From NCBI GenBank assembly GCA_021296165.1, contig JAGWAW010000017.1, forward strand, positions 1 to 14,067: a stretch of DNA of 14,067 bases. Reading direction: 5' to 3'. Shown here one piece after another: positions 1-5,872 of this stretch. Made by a program: the position numbers and the translations under genes. This DNA is from Nitrosopumilaceae archaeon (GTDB lineage Archaea; Thermoproteota; Nitrososphaeria; Nitrososphaerales; Nitrosopumilaceae). Numbering within the stretch: position 1 is the first letter of the stretch; each line of letters starts with the position of its first letter. The notes under the pieces are model-generated. The model saw nothing but the letters and a program-made list of their open reading frames with translations. It was not told the origin of the DNA and made no database searches.

Positions 1-46
1 AGAAGCGGACCGCGTCCGGACGATGCTTTTTGTGTCTTGGCTCTTG

Positions 47-73
47 CCATATTGCGGCGTAGCCGCAGTATGG
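47..73. repeat. Hairpin-forming inverted repeat
   Basis: Two 12-base arms (ccatattgcggc and gccgcagtatgg) flank a 3-base loop gta. They are complementary except for one position that becomes a G-U pair in RNA. A 10-bp perfect palindrome (cgtccggacg) lies just upstream at 13-22. The repeat sits directly before a second, larger palindrome and a transposase remnant, so it may be a transposon end, a non-autonomous element or an RNA structure. No function can be assigned from sequence alone. Confidence 0.6.
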
Positions 74-77
74 GGGT

Positions 78-137
78 GTGGGGTTATAGATCCCTTTCGG
101 TTTAACCACGTGGTTAAGGACCGAAACTACCCCCACG
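78..137. repeat. Large imperfect palindrome with 16-bp perfect core
   Basis: The core at 102-117, ttaaccacgtggttaa, is a perfect palindrome. It is extended by arms tttcggt (95-101) and accgaaa (120-126), with a 2-nt bulge on the right side, and then more loosely by gtggggttatag against ctacccccac. Such a structure could be a protein-binding operator, a transposon end or a cruciform. It lies immediately left of the transposase remnant, which favours a mobile-element origin, but this is inference. Confidence 0.6.
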
Positions 138-140
138 ATT

Positions 141-462
141 AGGAATATAAGCGATTCAGAAAAGTTCCGCCGCGACCACCTGCGGCACTATACCGACACG
201 GCATACATCGCGATGGACAAGGCCGTCCCGGGGCTGGACCATACCACGCCGTTCAAGCGCAAACCGGGCAAGGACCTGGCCCCCGAGCAGCGGGCATACA
301 GCAAGGCCCACTGTATGGTCCGCATACGCGTGGAAAACGGCATCCGGAGGGTCAAGATATTCCGGATCATGAAGGAGAGGTACAGGAACAAGCTGGAATG
401 GTACGATCATACCACGACATCGCCTGCAAGCCATCCTGATGAAGAGAGACGGCATCCTCTGA
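141..462 (+). pseudogene. IS5-like DDE transposase, C-terminal remnant
   Basis: The plus-strand frame encodes a stretch resembling the C-terminal third of IS5-family transposases of the DDE_Tnp_4 type. It contains a degenerate form of the usual 'DKGYQGL' motif (MDKAVPGLDHTTPFKRKPGK), followed by the characteristic Arg-rich segment VRIRVENGIRRVKIFRIM and ERYRNKLEWYD. No N-terminal two-thirds and no first catalytic Asp are visible. After about position 400 the expected ending (Asp-Ile-x-Cys-type) is scattered over other frames: an ILMKRDGIL-like tail appears one frame over, ending at 462. The gene is therefore truncated at the 5' side and frameshifted near the 3' end. Family identification rests on remembered motif patterns; the exact IS is unknown. 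No start codon is assigned, because the fragment is not expected to make a working protein. Confidence 0.65.
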
Positions 463-514
463 GGTGCCGTGGCTGGCCGGCGTGGGCGGGGGCCGTACGA
501 TTTTTAATTACAGA

Positions 515-817
515 TCACGTCTCGGACTGGCTTATGTCAGATATTGTTTTGGCAATTGTACAAATGATCTTTGGATTTAGGTTTGACTCAGGCTCGTCCC
601 AGAACAGGCAGTTGATGTTCTCCATTTGTCCCGAGGCAATCAGGTATGACAGCGTGCTGACCTTACGCATGCCTTCTGCAACAAGTGGCATCTCCAGTAA
701 GCCATCCCTCTGGTGCAGGTAAAAGTGGTCATCATCCTTGTTAAGTACAACAGATGCGGCGTTCTTGATCAGTATCAGCAGCCTGCTGGTGGCCTGCCGA
801 GGCCCCGTACGACAGTG
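515..817 (-). pseudogene. Truncated AAA-type ATPase (AAA_15/AAA_21-like) fragment
   Basis: The minus strand is open for about 100 codons between a TAG (818-820) and a TGA (515-517), with no start codon before an internal Met. The translation includes RLLILIKNAASVVLNKDD, then DGLLEMPLVAEGMRKVSTL, and then NCLFWDEPESNLNPKII. The last is a Walker B / signature-like segment typical of AAA_15/AAA_21 ATPases related to the OLD and SMC-like families, with hydrophobic residues, Asp-Glu-Pro-Glu and Asn/His-Leu-x-Pro. The Walker A region and everything after the helix following Walker B are missing, and the frame ends in a TGA soon after. It is visibly less GC-rich than the neighbouring glmS. Proteins of this type are common in accessory and defence regions. 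It is read as a gene remnant, next to the transposase remnant. Confidence 0.6.
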
Positions 818-972
818 CTAAAACCGCGGTCGACCAGCCCGGGCAGGCGCCGCACGGCTTTTGGTTATGGAACGTATATCGGTATGGATTGGGCGGCGGC
901 GTCCCTGTCCGGATCAGCACCCACACCGCCACGCGCAGGCGAACCGCCCGCGTCCGGGCTGGCCCCTGCGGC

Positions 973-2730
973 TCACTTCACGGTGACCGACTTTGCCAGG
1001 TTGCGTGGATAGTCGGGGTCGGCATCTCGGGCAACGGCCGCATGGTACGCCAGCAGCTGCGCCGCCACCACCTCGGAGAAGGAGTACGAGACCTCGTCGC
1101 CCGGCGGAATCCTTATCCAGTGGTCGTACGCGTCACTCTCCCGGTCTGATATCCCTATGATTTTGGCGCCCCGCGCCCGCGCCTCCCGCGCCCCCAGCAG
1201 CATGTCTCCGTACGTGGAGTCGTACGGGTTCAGAACTATGACGGGGGTGCCCTTCTCTATCAGTGCCAGGGGGCCGTGCTTCATCTCGCCGCCGGCCAGC
1301 CCCTCGGCGTGTATGTACGTAAGCTCCTTTATCTTGAGGGCCGCCTCCACCGCTGCCGGGTAGTGCAGTCCCCTCCCCAGCACATACACGTCGGTTATGT
1401 CCCGGATTTGGGCGGCCACCTCCCGGATGCGGTCGGAGTCCTGCACCACGCGCGAGACGGCCGATGCCACCCCCTCCAGGTCCACCCCGGTGTCGCCGGC
1501 CAGAGCCTCTGCCAGCCTCAGCATGATACTGTACTGGGCGCAAAAGCTCTTGGTGGCGGCCACCCCCACCTCGGGCCCGCAGTCCATCCGGATTACCACG
1601 TCCGAGTCGCGCGCCAGCGACGAGTTTGCCGAGTTCACCACCCCCGCTATTGTGCAGCCGGCCCGCCGGGCCGTCCGGACCGCCTCCAGCACGTCGGCGC
1701 TCTCCCCGCTCTGGGATATGGCCAGGAGGACCCCGCCGCGCTCCAGCATCGTGTCGCCGGGCATCTCGCTGGCAATGACCGCATCCAGCCGCACCCCCGC
1801 GAAGCGGGCCAGCACGCGCCGGCCCATCAGGGCCGCGTTGTAGCTGGTGCCGCTGCCCGTCGCGTAGGCGTGGCCGGCGATCCGCACCATATCGGCCACC
1901 CGCCTGATCTGCGCCACCGAGGAGGCCCCCGCCCGCCGTATCACGCCGGGCTGCTCGTTTATCTCCTTGATGGTGTAGTGGTCGTGATCCCCCTTGTCCA
2001 GATCGCCAAACTCCCGGGAGACCTTGGTGGCAGGGCGCCTCACCGCGTTCCCCTCAAAGTCCATCACCTCCAGGACGCCGTCCCGCACCATACAGCACGT
2101 GCCGTTCTCCAGGTATACTGCGTCGTCGGTGTACTCGATGAAGCCGCGCACGTCGCTGGCCAGGAAGAGCCCGTCGTCGGCCAGCCCGGCCATCAGCGGC
2201 TTGCCGTGCCGGGCACAGGCCATCGTGCCGTCCCCAAACATCGCTATGAACGCATAGTGTCCCCGGATATTCGACACGGTTCCCAGCAGCGAGGAGCGCA
2301 CATCGCCGGTCTGATCATAGTACCGCTGCAGCAGGTTTGCTATGACTTCGCTGTCCGTCTCGCTGGCGAACACGTACCCCGAGTCCTCCAGCGACCGGCG
2401 CATCTCCAGGTGGTTCTCTATGACCCCGTTGTGGACTATGGCGACCCCGCCGGCGCTGCTCGTATGGGGGTGCGCGTTGGTGTCGCTCACCACGCCGTGC
2501 GTGGCCCACCGCGTGTGCCCCATGCCCGCGTGGCCGGCCAGCCCATCTAGGCCAAGGCGGCGGTTCACCTCCTCGACGCGGCCGGCGCCCTTCTTTAGCA
2601 GTATGGCGCCATCCTCGCCCCAGGTAGCCACTCCCACGCTGTCATACCCGCGGTACTCCATGCGCCGCAGCCCCGAGACCAAGACGGGCGCGGCAGCGGA
2701 TCTCCCCGCGTACCCTATTATGGAGCACAT
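973..2730 (-). CDS. glmS: Glutamine-fructose-6-phosphate aminotransferase (isomerizing)
   Basis: This cytosolic enzyme makes glucosamine-6-phosphate from fructose-6-phosphate and glutamine, the first step towards UDP-GlcNAc used for cell-surface and N-linked glycans. The 585 residues are close to the usual length (about 590-610). The start Met is followed by Cys2, the N-terminal nucleophile of the class II glutaminase domain (roughly 1-225), with RGYDS (27-31), HTRWATHG (72-79), HNG (100-102) and SETDSE (113-118). The linker carries HYTIKEINEQP (about 241-251). Two SIS sugar-isomerase domains follow, with SGTS (293-296), SQSGES (339-344), GEMKHGP (481-487, equivalent of the catalytic Glu488 region of E. 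coli) and the C-terminal LAKSVTVK, which holds the active-site Lys (K580). The ATG overlaps the S4 stop by one base (TGATG), so translation is probably coupled. No terminator is obvious downstream. Its place after rpsD, rather than rpsK, is unusual for archaea. Confidence 0.97.
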   Translation of the reverse strand: MCSIIGYAGRSAAAPVLVSGLRRMEYRGYDSVGVATWGEDGAILLKKGAGRVEEVNRRLGLDGLAGHAGMGHTRWATHGVVSDTNAHPHTSSAGGVAIVHNGVIENHLEMRRSLEDSGYVFASETDSEVIANLLQRYYDQTGDVRSSLLGTVSNIRGHYAFIAMFGDGTMACARHGKPLMAGLADDGLFLASDVRGFIEYTDDAVYLENGTCCMVRDGVLEVMDFEGNAVRRPATKVSREFGDLDKGDHDHYTIKEINEQPGVIRRAGASSVAQIRRVADMVRIAGHAYATGSGTSYNAALMGRRVLARFAGVRLDAVIASEMPGDTMLERGGVLLAISQSGESADVLEAVRTARRAGCTIAGVVNSANSSLARDSDVVIRMDCGPEVGVAATKSFCAQYSIMLRLAEALAGDTGVDLEGVASAVSRVVQDSDRIREVAAQIRDITDVYVLGRGLHYPAAVEAALKIKELTYIHAEGLAGGEMKHGPLALIEKGTPVIVLNPYDSTYGDMLLGAREARARGAKIIGISDRESDAYDHWIRIPPGDEVSYSFSEVVAAQLLAYHAAVARDADPDYPRNLAKSVTVK

Positions 2731-3245
2731 CAGGATTCGGGTTTGTTTTCTGGGGCCTCTATGACCATCTTGGATGCCGGGTTCAGGCGGATGGTCTCCT
2801 CCTCGTCGGCCCGCACCGTGTACGATGGTATGTCAACTATGCGGTCGCCCATCATTATGTGGCCGTGCACTACCGCCTGCCGGGCCTGGTACGGCGAGCG
2901 GAACCCCAGCCGCTTCCAGACTATCGTTTGCAGACGCCTCCCCAGCAGGTCCGTGACCTGCAGGTTTAGCACGTCGTCGAGGGTGGCGTCCCCGCTCACC
3001 AGGCCGATGCGGGCCAGCGACGACATCAGCACGGGCTCGCGCTTCTCGCGGACCTCCCGCCGGAGGGCCAGAAGCGAGCGGGCCTGATGCCTCACCCTGG
3101 AGAGCGCGGTGTGGGCCTTCCACAGCTCCCTCTTGGTGCGCAGTCCGTACGTGCCCACCGTGCGCAGCTCCTCCATCTTCAGGTCGTAGTTGAGCGGCCT
3201 CTTGGGCTTGCGCCACATCTTACGCGGATACTTGGGGTCGCCCAT
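2730..3245 (-). CDS. rpsD: 30S ribosomal protein S4 (uS4)
   Basis: This primary 16S rRNA-binding protein nucleates assembly of the small-subunit body. The 171 residues fit archaeal S4 (about 170-180). The N-terminus MGDPKYPRKMWRKPKRPL and the segment GLRTKRELWK are typical of the archaeal/eukaryotic form. The S4 RNA-binding domain occupies about residues 103-165, beginning RRLQTIVWKRLG and continuing SPYQARQAVVHGHIMMG. No zinc-finger cysteines are seen at the N-terminus. The ATG at 3245 lies 7 nt after the S13 stop, with a weak GGAG before it, and the stop overlaps the glmS start. The gene order rpsM-rpsD is the classical archaeal one, but rpsK and rpoD, which usually follow, are absent here. 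Confidence 0.96.
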   Translation of the reverse strand: MGDPKYPRKMWRKPKRPLNYDLKMEELRTVGTYGLRTKRELWKAHTALSRVRHQARSLLALRREVREKREPVLMSSLARIGLVSGDATLDDVLNLQVTDLLGRRLQTIVWKRLGFRSPYQARQAVVHGHIMMGDRIVDIPSYTVRADEEETIRLNPASKMVIEAPENKPES

Positions 3246-3252
3246 CGCTCCA

Positions 3253-3714
3253 TCACTTCCCCGGCTGGGCCTTTCCGCCCTTGGCCACGCCCACCGTTCC
3301 GCCCTTGCGGCCGGTGGTCCTGGTGCGCTGCCCGCGCACCTTCAGTCCGTACAGGTGCCGATGCCCCCGCCAGCTGTTGGTCTGCCTTTCCCGCTCTATG
3401 TCGTTGCGTATTGTAAACTGGATGTCTGAGGTGAGCAGGTGCTTGTCCTCGCCGGTCTCCATGTCCTTGCGGCGGTTCAGGAACCACACCGGAAAGCCGG
3501 CCTCCCGGGGATCCTTGATTATATCCTCTATCTTCTTGGCCGTCTCCTCGTCCATGTACCCCATGCTGGAGCCCGGCTCTATGCCCGTGCGGGTCAGTAT
3601 CGCGCTGGCAAAGCTGTACCCCACGCCCCGGATCTGGGTAAGGCCTGCCAAGGTCTTCTTCTCGCCGGGTATGTCGTTGCCCAGTATACGCACGATGTGT
3701 TGGTACTCGCTCAA
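3253..3714 (-). CDS. rpsM: 30S ribosomal protein S13 (uS13)
   Basis: S13 sits in the head of the small subunit, contacts the P-site tRNA and bridges to the large subunit. From a TTG at 3714 the protein is 153 residues and begins MSEYQHIVRILGNDIPGEK, as expected for archaeal S13. It has IRGVGYSFA (helix-two-turn-helix region, 28-36) and the basic tail HLYGLKVRGQRTRTTGRKG (120-138). The frame is open further upstream, to a GTG-like start near 3804, but those residues do not resemble S13. The TATA-like ataaaaac at 3741-3748 lies about 30 nt before the TTG, which supports a leaderless TTG start. It is the first gene of the S13-S4-glmS operon. Confidence 0.95.
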   Translation of the reverse strand: MSEYQHIVRILGNDIPGEKKTLAGLTQIRGVGYSFASAILTRTGIEPGSSMGYMDEETAKKIEDIIKDPREAGFPVWFLNRRKDMETGEDKHLLTSDIQFTIRNDIERERQTNSWRGHRHLYGLKVRGQRTRTTGRKGGTVGVAKGGKAQPGK

Positions 3715-3740
3715 GCGGAGGCAAGTGCCCCTCCCCCCTG

Positions 3741-3748
3741 ATAAAAAC
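3741..3748 (-). promoter_or_regulatory. TATA-like promoter of the rpsM-rpsD-glmS operon
   Basis: Read on the minus strand this is gttttta followed by tc, an AT-rich island in otherwise GC-rich sequence. Its centre is about 30 nt upstream of the TTG chosen for S13, slightly further than the 26-28 nt seen for the other genes here. Archaeal TATA boxes normally lie 26-28 nt before the transcription start, so the transcript would start at or just before the TTG. Confidence 0.55.
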
Positions 3749-3914
3749 CATAACGTCAAGCAGGGGCGCGGACTCCCGTAGCGTTTCGCGCCCGATCCGG
3801 ACACATACCGGATCCAGCTGTTGGCCGTCCCGGATCCTGCCGTTCGCAGACGTCAATCCCGGGCGCCGGGTTTTCGGGCAGAGTCGTTGCTGAAACGCCC
3901 GACTCCCCGCCGGC

Positions 3915-4562
3915 CTAGAGATGCGCCACGCACACGCGCAGGTTCATCTCCTCGGTGCAGAGGAGCAGCAGCGGTCCGCCATCCTTCAGCCATACGGTAA
4001 TAAACGCGGCGTGCTGGTACCCGTTCAGCATGCAGGCCAGCGGCGTCCACTCATACCTGCCAGCCGCCTCGCCTTGTACACCACCCACGTCCACTCCGTT
4101 TACAACCATCCGGCCACCCGCAGCCGTGATGCCGACGGGTTTGGCATCGAGGTCTTCATAGATAGAGTCCGCCAGTTTTGTGGTTTGGACAACCGCCTGT
4201 GCATCGTACTCGGCGGGCAGGTTTTTGGCAGGGTGGCGCTTGCCCGTAAACGGCGTGGCCCACGAAGACGAGTTGCGCCCGCTGTACGAGAGGCTGGCCA
4301 TCTCGTCCCCATCGTATGATACGTGCGCCTTGGCCATGCTGGGCGACATCATCAGATTCAGGTGCCGCTCCTCCAGCGAAAAGCCCCCGTCCTCCAGCAC
4401 CTTGGCCGGCACGAACCCGTTGAGGAGCACCGACTTGTCGGGCGTGGCGGCCAGCGCGGTCAGCCGCCCGTTCTGCGCAACGAACGACATCCGCCTACAT
4501 CCCAGATCCCGCGCCATACCGGCCATGGGAGCCACAAGCCCCGGCTGGATTATCGCGTCCAT
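3915..4562 (-). CDS. Uncharacterised protein, possible divergent sliding clamp (PCNA-like)
   Basis: The gene is clearly coding: high GC at third positions, a well-placed TATA box and a 215-residue product from the ATG at 4562. I do not recognise it with certainty. The layout suggests two similar halves. Each has an amphipathic helix, then beta strands with a central glycine turn, then a second helix and strands. The second half has a helix at about 121-138, strands KPVGITAAGG and RMVVNGVDVG (141-160), helix PLACMLNGY (174-182), strand AAFITVWLKDGG (185-196), then PLLLLCTEE and the end LRVCVAHL. This resembles the PCNA C-terminal pattern (helix, V-x-L/I strand, 'PL-x-L' strand, hydrophobic 'y-LAP-x-I' strand). 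It is shorter than PCNA (about 245) and lacks the canonical LAPR/K ending, so the fold is inference. The open frame runs back to 4805, but the TATA position favours 4562. It is a single-gene transcription unit. Confidence 0.75.
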   Translation of the reverse strand: MDAIIQPGLVAPMAGMARDLGCRRMSFVAQNGRLTALAATPDKSVLLNGFVPAKVLEDGGFSLEERHLNLMMSPSMAKAHVSYDGDEMASLSYSGRNSSSWATPFTGKRHPAKNLPAEYDAQAVVQTTKLADSIYEDLDAKPVGITAAGGRMVVNGVDVGGVQGEAAGRYEWTPLACMLNGYQHAAFITVWLKDGGPLLLLCTEEMNLRVCVAHL

Positions 4563-4585
4563 GCGGATGTGTCGCGCCGTACTGC

Positions 4586-4592
4586 AATAAAT
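4586..4592 (-). promoter_or_regulatory. TATA-like promoter of the clamp-like gene
   Basis: The minus-strand sequence atttatt is centred about 27 nt before the ATG at 4562. This is the usual archaeal distance from TATA box to transcription start, so the mRNA should begin at the start codon (leaderless). It is the reason for rejecting the longer frame that begins at 4805. Confidence 0.6.
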
Positions 4593-4849
4593 CACATATG
4601 GACGCGTTCCTTCCCACAGGTGGACCGTATGGCCGCGCCGGAATGTGCGGGTAGTCGTGGACAATTTGATCCGATCACCTTGTCGTGTCAGCCCGTGCTT
4701 GAGATTGAGCGGATCTAAATGTCCGCCACTACGGGTATCCGCGGCGCGTTCCACCGCCGGCAACCCTGTTGCGTTGGACATTGCAGGTGTTTGGCGGCGC
4801 CACACATACGGCTGCCACCAGTTCTTGGGGGAACCGCGCGGCGCGACAA
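4593..4849. other. Spacer between divergent genes, no feature recognised
   Basis: This is the rest of the 317-base gap between the divergent starts at 4562 and 4880. Longer open frames cross it on both strands, but none has recognisable protein motifs and the TATA positions exclude them as N-terminal extensions. No tRNA-like T-arm, hairpin with T-run or repeat was found. Confidence 0.4.
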
Positions 4850-4856
4850 CTATAAC
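4850..4856 (+). promoter_or_regulatory. TATA-like promoter of the translin-family gene
   Basis: The sequence ctataac is centred about 27 nt upstream of the GTG at 4880. It is the only AT-rich island in a very GC-rich stretch and predicts a leaderless transcript starting at the GTG. Confidence 0.6.
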
Positions 4857-4879
4857 CGGGCCCCGCGCGTATCTCCCCC

Positions 4880-5518
4880 GTGGACCTGGACGGCATAACC
4901 GAGACGCTGGAGCGAATGCAGGAGTCGCGGGACGCCATACTGGGCGGATCCCGCCGCGTCATAGGGCTGTGCAGCCGCGCCATAATGTCCATACACGGCG
5001 GCGGTGTGGACGAGGCCGCCCGGATGCTGGAGGAGGTCCGGCCCCTGCTGGATGAGATGCGCTCCGGCGCCCACCCGCGGACGGCGCAGCACCTGATACC
5101 CGCCGAGCAGGAGTACGTAGAGGCGTCCGCCCTGCTGGCCGTGGTACGTGGCGGAGAGATACCCCGAATCGACAAGCTGGGCACGATGCCCGAGTCGTAC
5201 GTCTTGGGCCTGCTGGACATGGTGGGGGAGCTCAAGCGGCTCATGCTGGACCACATGCGCGCCGGCAGGACCGGGCAGGCCCTCTCGGTGTTCGACGCGA
5301 TGGACCGCATGTACGGGGAGCTGTACAGGTTTGCCGCCTACGACAAGATACTCAAAGAGTCCCGCCGCAAGCTGGACGTGTGCCGGATGGTCCTGGAGAC
5401 GTCCCGCTCGGCCATAACCGAGGAGGTGCGGCGGCAGGATATGGTCAGGACCGCCTCCGGGCACGATGGAGGGCGCGACCCCCATACCATACAACATGGT
5501 GCGGGCGATGGGATTTGA
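4880..5518 (+). CDS. Translin/TRAX-family RNA-binding protein
   Basis: Archaeal members of the translin family (COG2178) are all-helical, oligomeric nucleic-acid-binding proteins; TRAX-type members can be RNases and have been linked to tRNA processing. This 212-residue product is predicted to be all helical. Family hallmarks are AEQEYVEA (75-82), ESYVLGLLDMVGELKR (105-120), ELYRFAAYD (147-155) and the C-terminal KLDVCRMVLETSRSAITEE (164-182). Acidic residues E78, E81, D113 and E117 fall where TRAX-type catalytic acids are expected, so RNase activity is possible but not shown. The start GTG at 4880 is fixed by the TATA box 27 nt upstream. The last ~22 nt overlap the 3' end of the convergent tRNA-Leu gene, so the C-terminal tail after about residue 190 is probably unstructured and constrained by the tRNA. 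It is a single-gene unit. Confidence 0.9.
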   Translation: MDLDGITETLERMQESRDAILGGSRRVIGLCSRAIMSIHGGGVDEAARMLEEVRPLLDEMRSGAHPRTAQHLIPAEQEYVEASALLAVVRGGEIPRIDKLGTMPESYVLGLLDMVGELKRLMLDHMRAGRTGQALSVFDAMDRMYGELYRFAAYDKILKESRRKLDVCRMVLETSRSAITEEVRRQDMVRTASGHDGGRDPHTIQHGAGDGI

Positions 5519-5584
5519 ACCCACGAACTCCTGAGAGACTAGCCCCTCAAGCTAGCGCCTTTGGCCAGGCTGGGCGACACCCGC
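5497..5584 (-). tRNA. tRNA-Leu (anticodon GAG)
   Basis: On the minus strand the sequence folds as a type II tRNA. The acceptor GCGGGTG pairs with CGCCCGC (one G-U), the D-stem is GCC/GGC, the anticodon stem is CTAGC/GCTAG around loop TTGAGGG, a long variable arm follows, and the T-arm is GTGGG-TTCAAAT-CCCAT. The loop gives anticodon GAG, which reads CUC and CUU leucine codons; the long variable arm agrees with Leu. The discriminator is A at 5500, and a CCA appears to be encoded (5497-5499). No intron is present. The mature 5' end at 5584 lies about 26 nt from the TATA palindrome shared with rpoN. The 3' end overlaps the translin coding region. Confidence 0.95.
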
Positions 5585-5604
5585 AACCACACATCCCTGT
5601 ATGG

Positions 5605-5614
5605 TTTTTATAAT
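5605..5614. promoter_or_regulatory. Palindromic TATA element shared by tRNA-Leu and the rpoN operon
   Basis: The only AT-rich segment in the 51-bp gap between the tRNA 5' end (5584) and the rpoN start (5636) is tttttataat, containing the perfect palindrome ttataa at 5608-5613. Its centre lies 26 nt from both the tRNA 5' end and the rpoN GTG. One TATA box therefore sits at the canonical distance for both divergent transcripts. Confidence 0.65.
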
Positions 5615-5635
5615 CCTTGAGGGGTTTTTGTGTCC

Positions 5636-5872
5636 GTGCTGGTTCCGGTGAGATGCTTTACGTGCGGCAATCTGATAGCCGACAAGATGGAGAGGTACCG
5701 GAGTGCCATCAAGGAGGGGCAGCAGGCCGGCGATATTCTGGACTCCTTGGGGATCAGGCGGTACTGCTGTCGCAGAATGCTGCTTACCACGGTGGAGACC
5801 ATCCACCAGATAGTCCCGTTCTACGAGGCCATGTACGAGAAGAACGAGTCGATACGCCGGAACGTGCTTTGA
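5636..5872 (+). CDS. rpoN: DNA-directed RNA polymerase subunit N (Rpb10 homologue)
   Basis: RpoN is a small zinc-binding subunit that helps assemble the RpoD/L/N/P platform of archaeal RNA polymerase. The 78-residue product starts MLVPVRCFTCGNLIADK, matching the near-invariant family N-terminus. It has C7-x2-C10 and the paired cysteines RRYCCRRMLL (C44, C45) that complete the zinc site. A GTG at 5630 would add two residues, but the GTG at 5636 fits both the family start and the TATA spacing. The protein is somewhat longer than many archaeal RpoN (55-75 residues), with a charged C-terminal tail. The stop overlaps the enolase start (TTGA). It leads the operon rpoN-eno-rps2-MEMO, a classic archaeal cluster, but rpoK, commonly next to it, is elsewhere in the window. 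Confidence 0.95.
   Translation: MLVPVRCFTCGNLIADKMERYRSAIKEGQQAGDILDSLGIRRYCCRRMLLTTVETIHQIVPFYEAMYEKNESIRRNVL

Noticed and set aside
1276..2550. Long plus-strand frame (424 codons) opposite glmS
   Set aside because: It is an antisense shadow of the well-supported glmS gene, with a His/Pro/Arg-rich product and no motifs.
3794..3836. gatccgg/ccggatc inverted repeat with a third ccggatc copy downstream
   Set aside because: Only 7-bp arms in GC-rich spacer, no T-run and no link to a gene end; not strong enough to call a terminator or operator.
3179..3856. 225-codon minus-strand frame overlapping rpsM
   Set aside because: It is the same strand as S13 but another frame, and gives a low-complexity Arg/Gly/Gln product.
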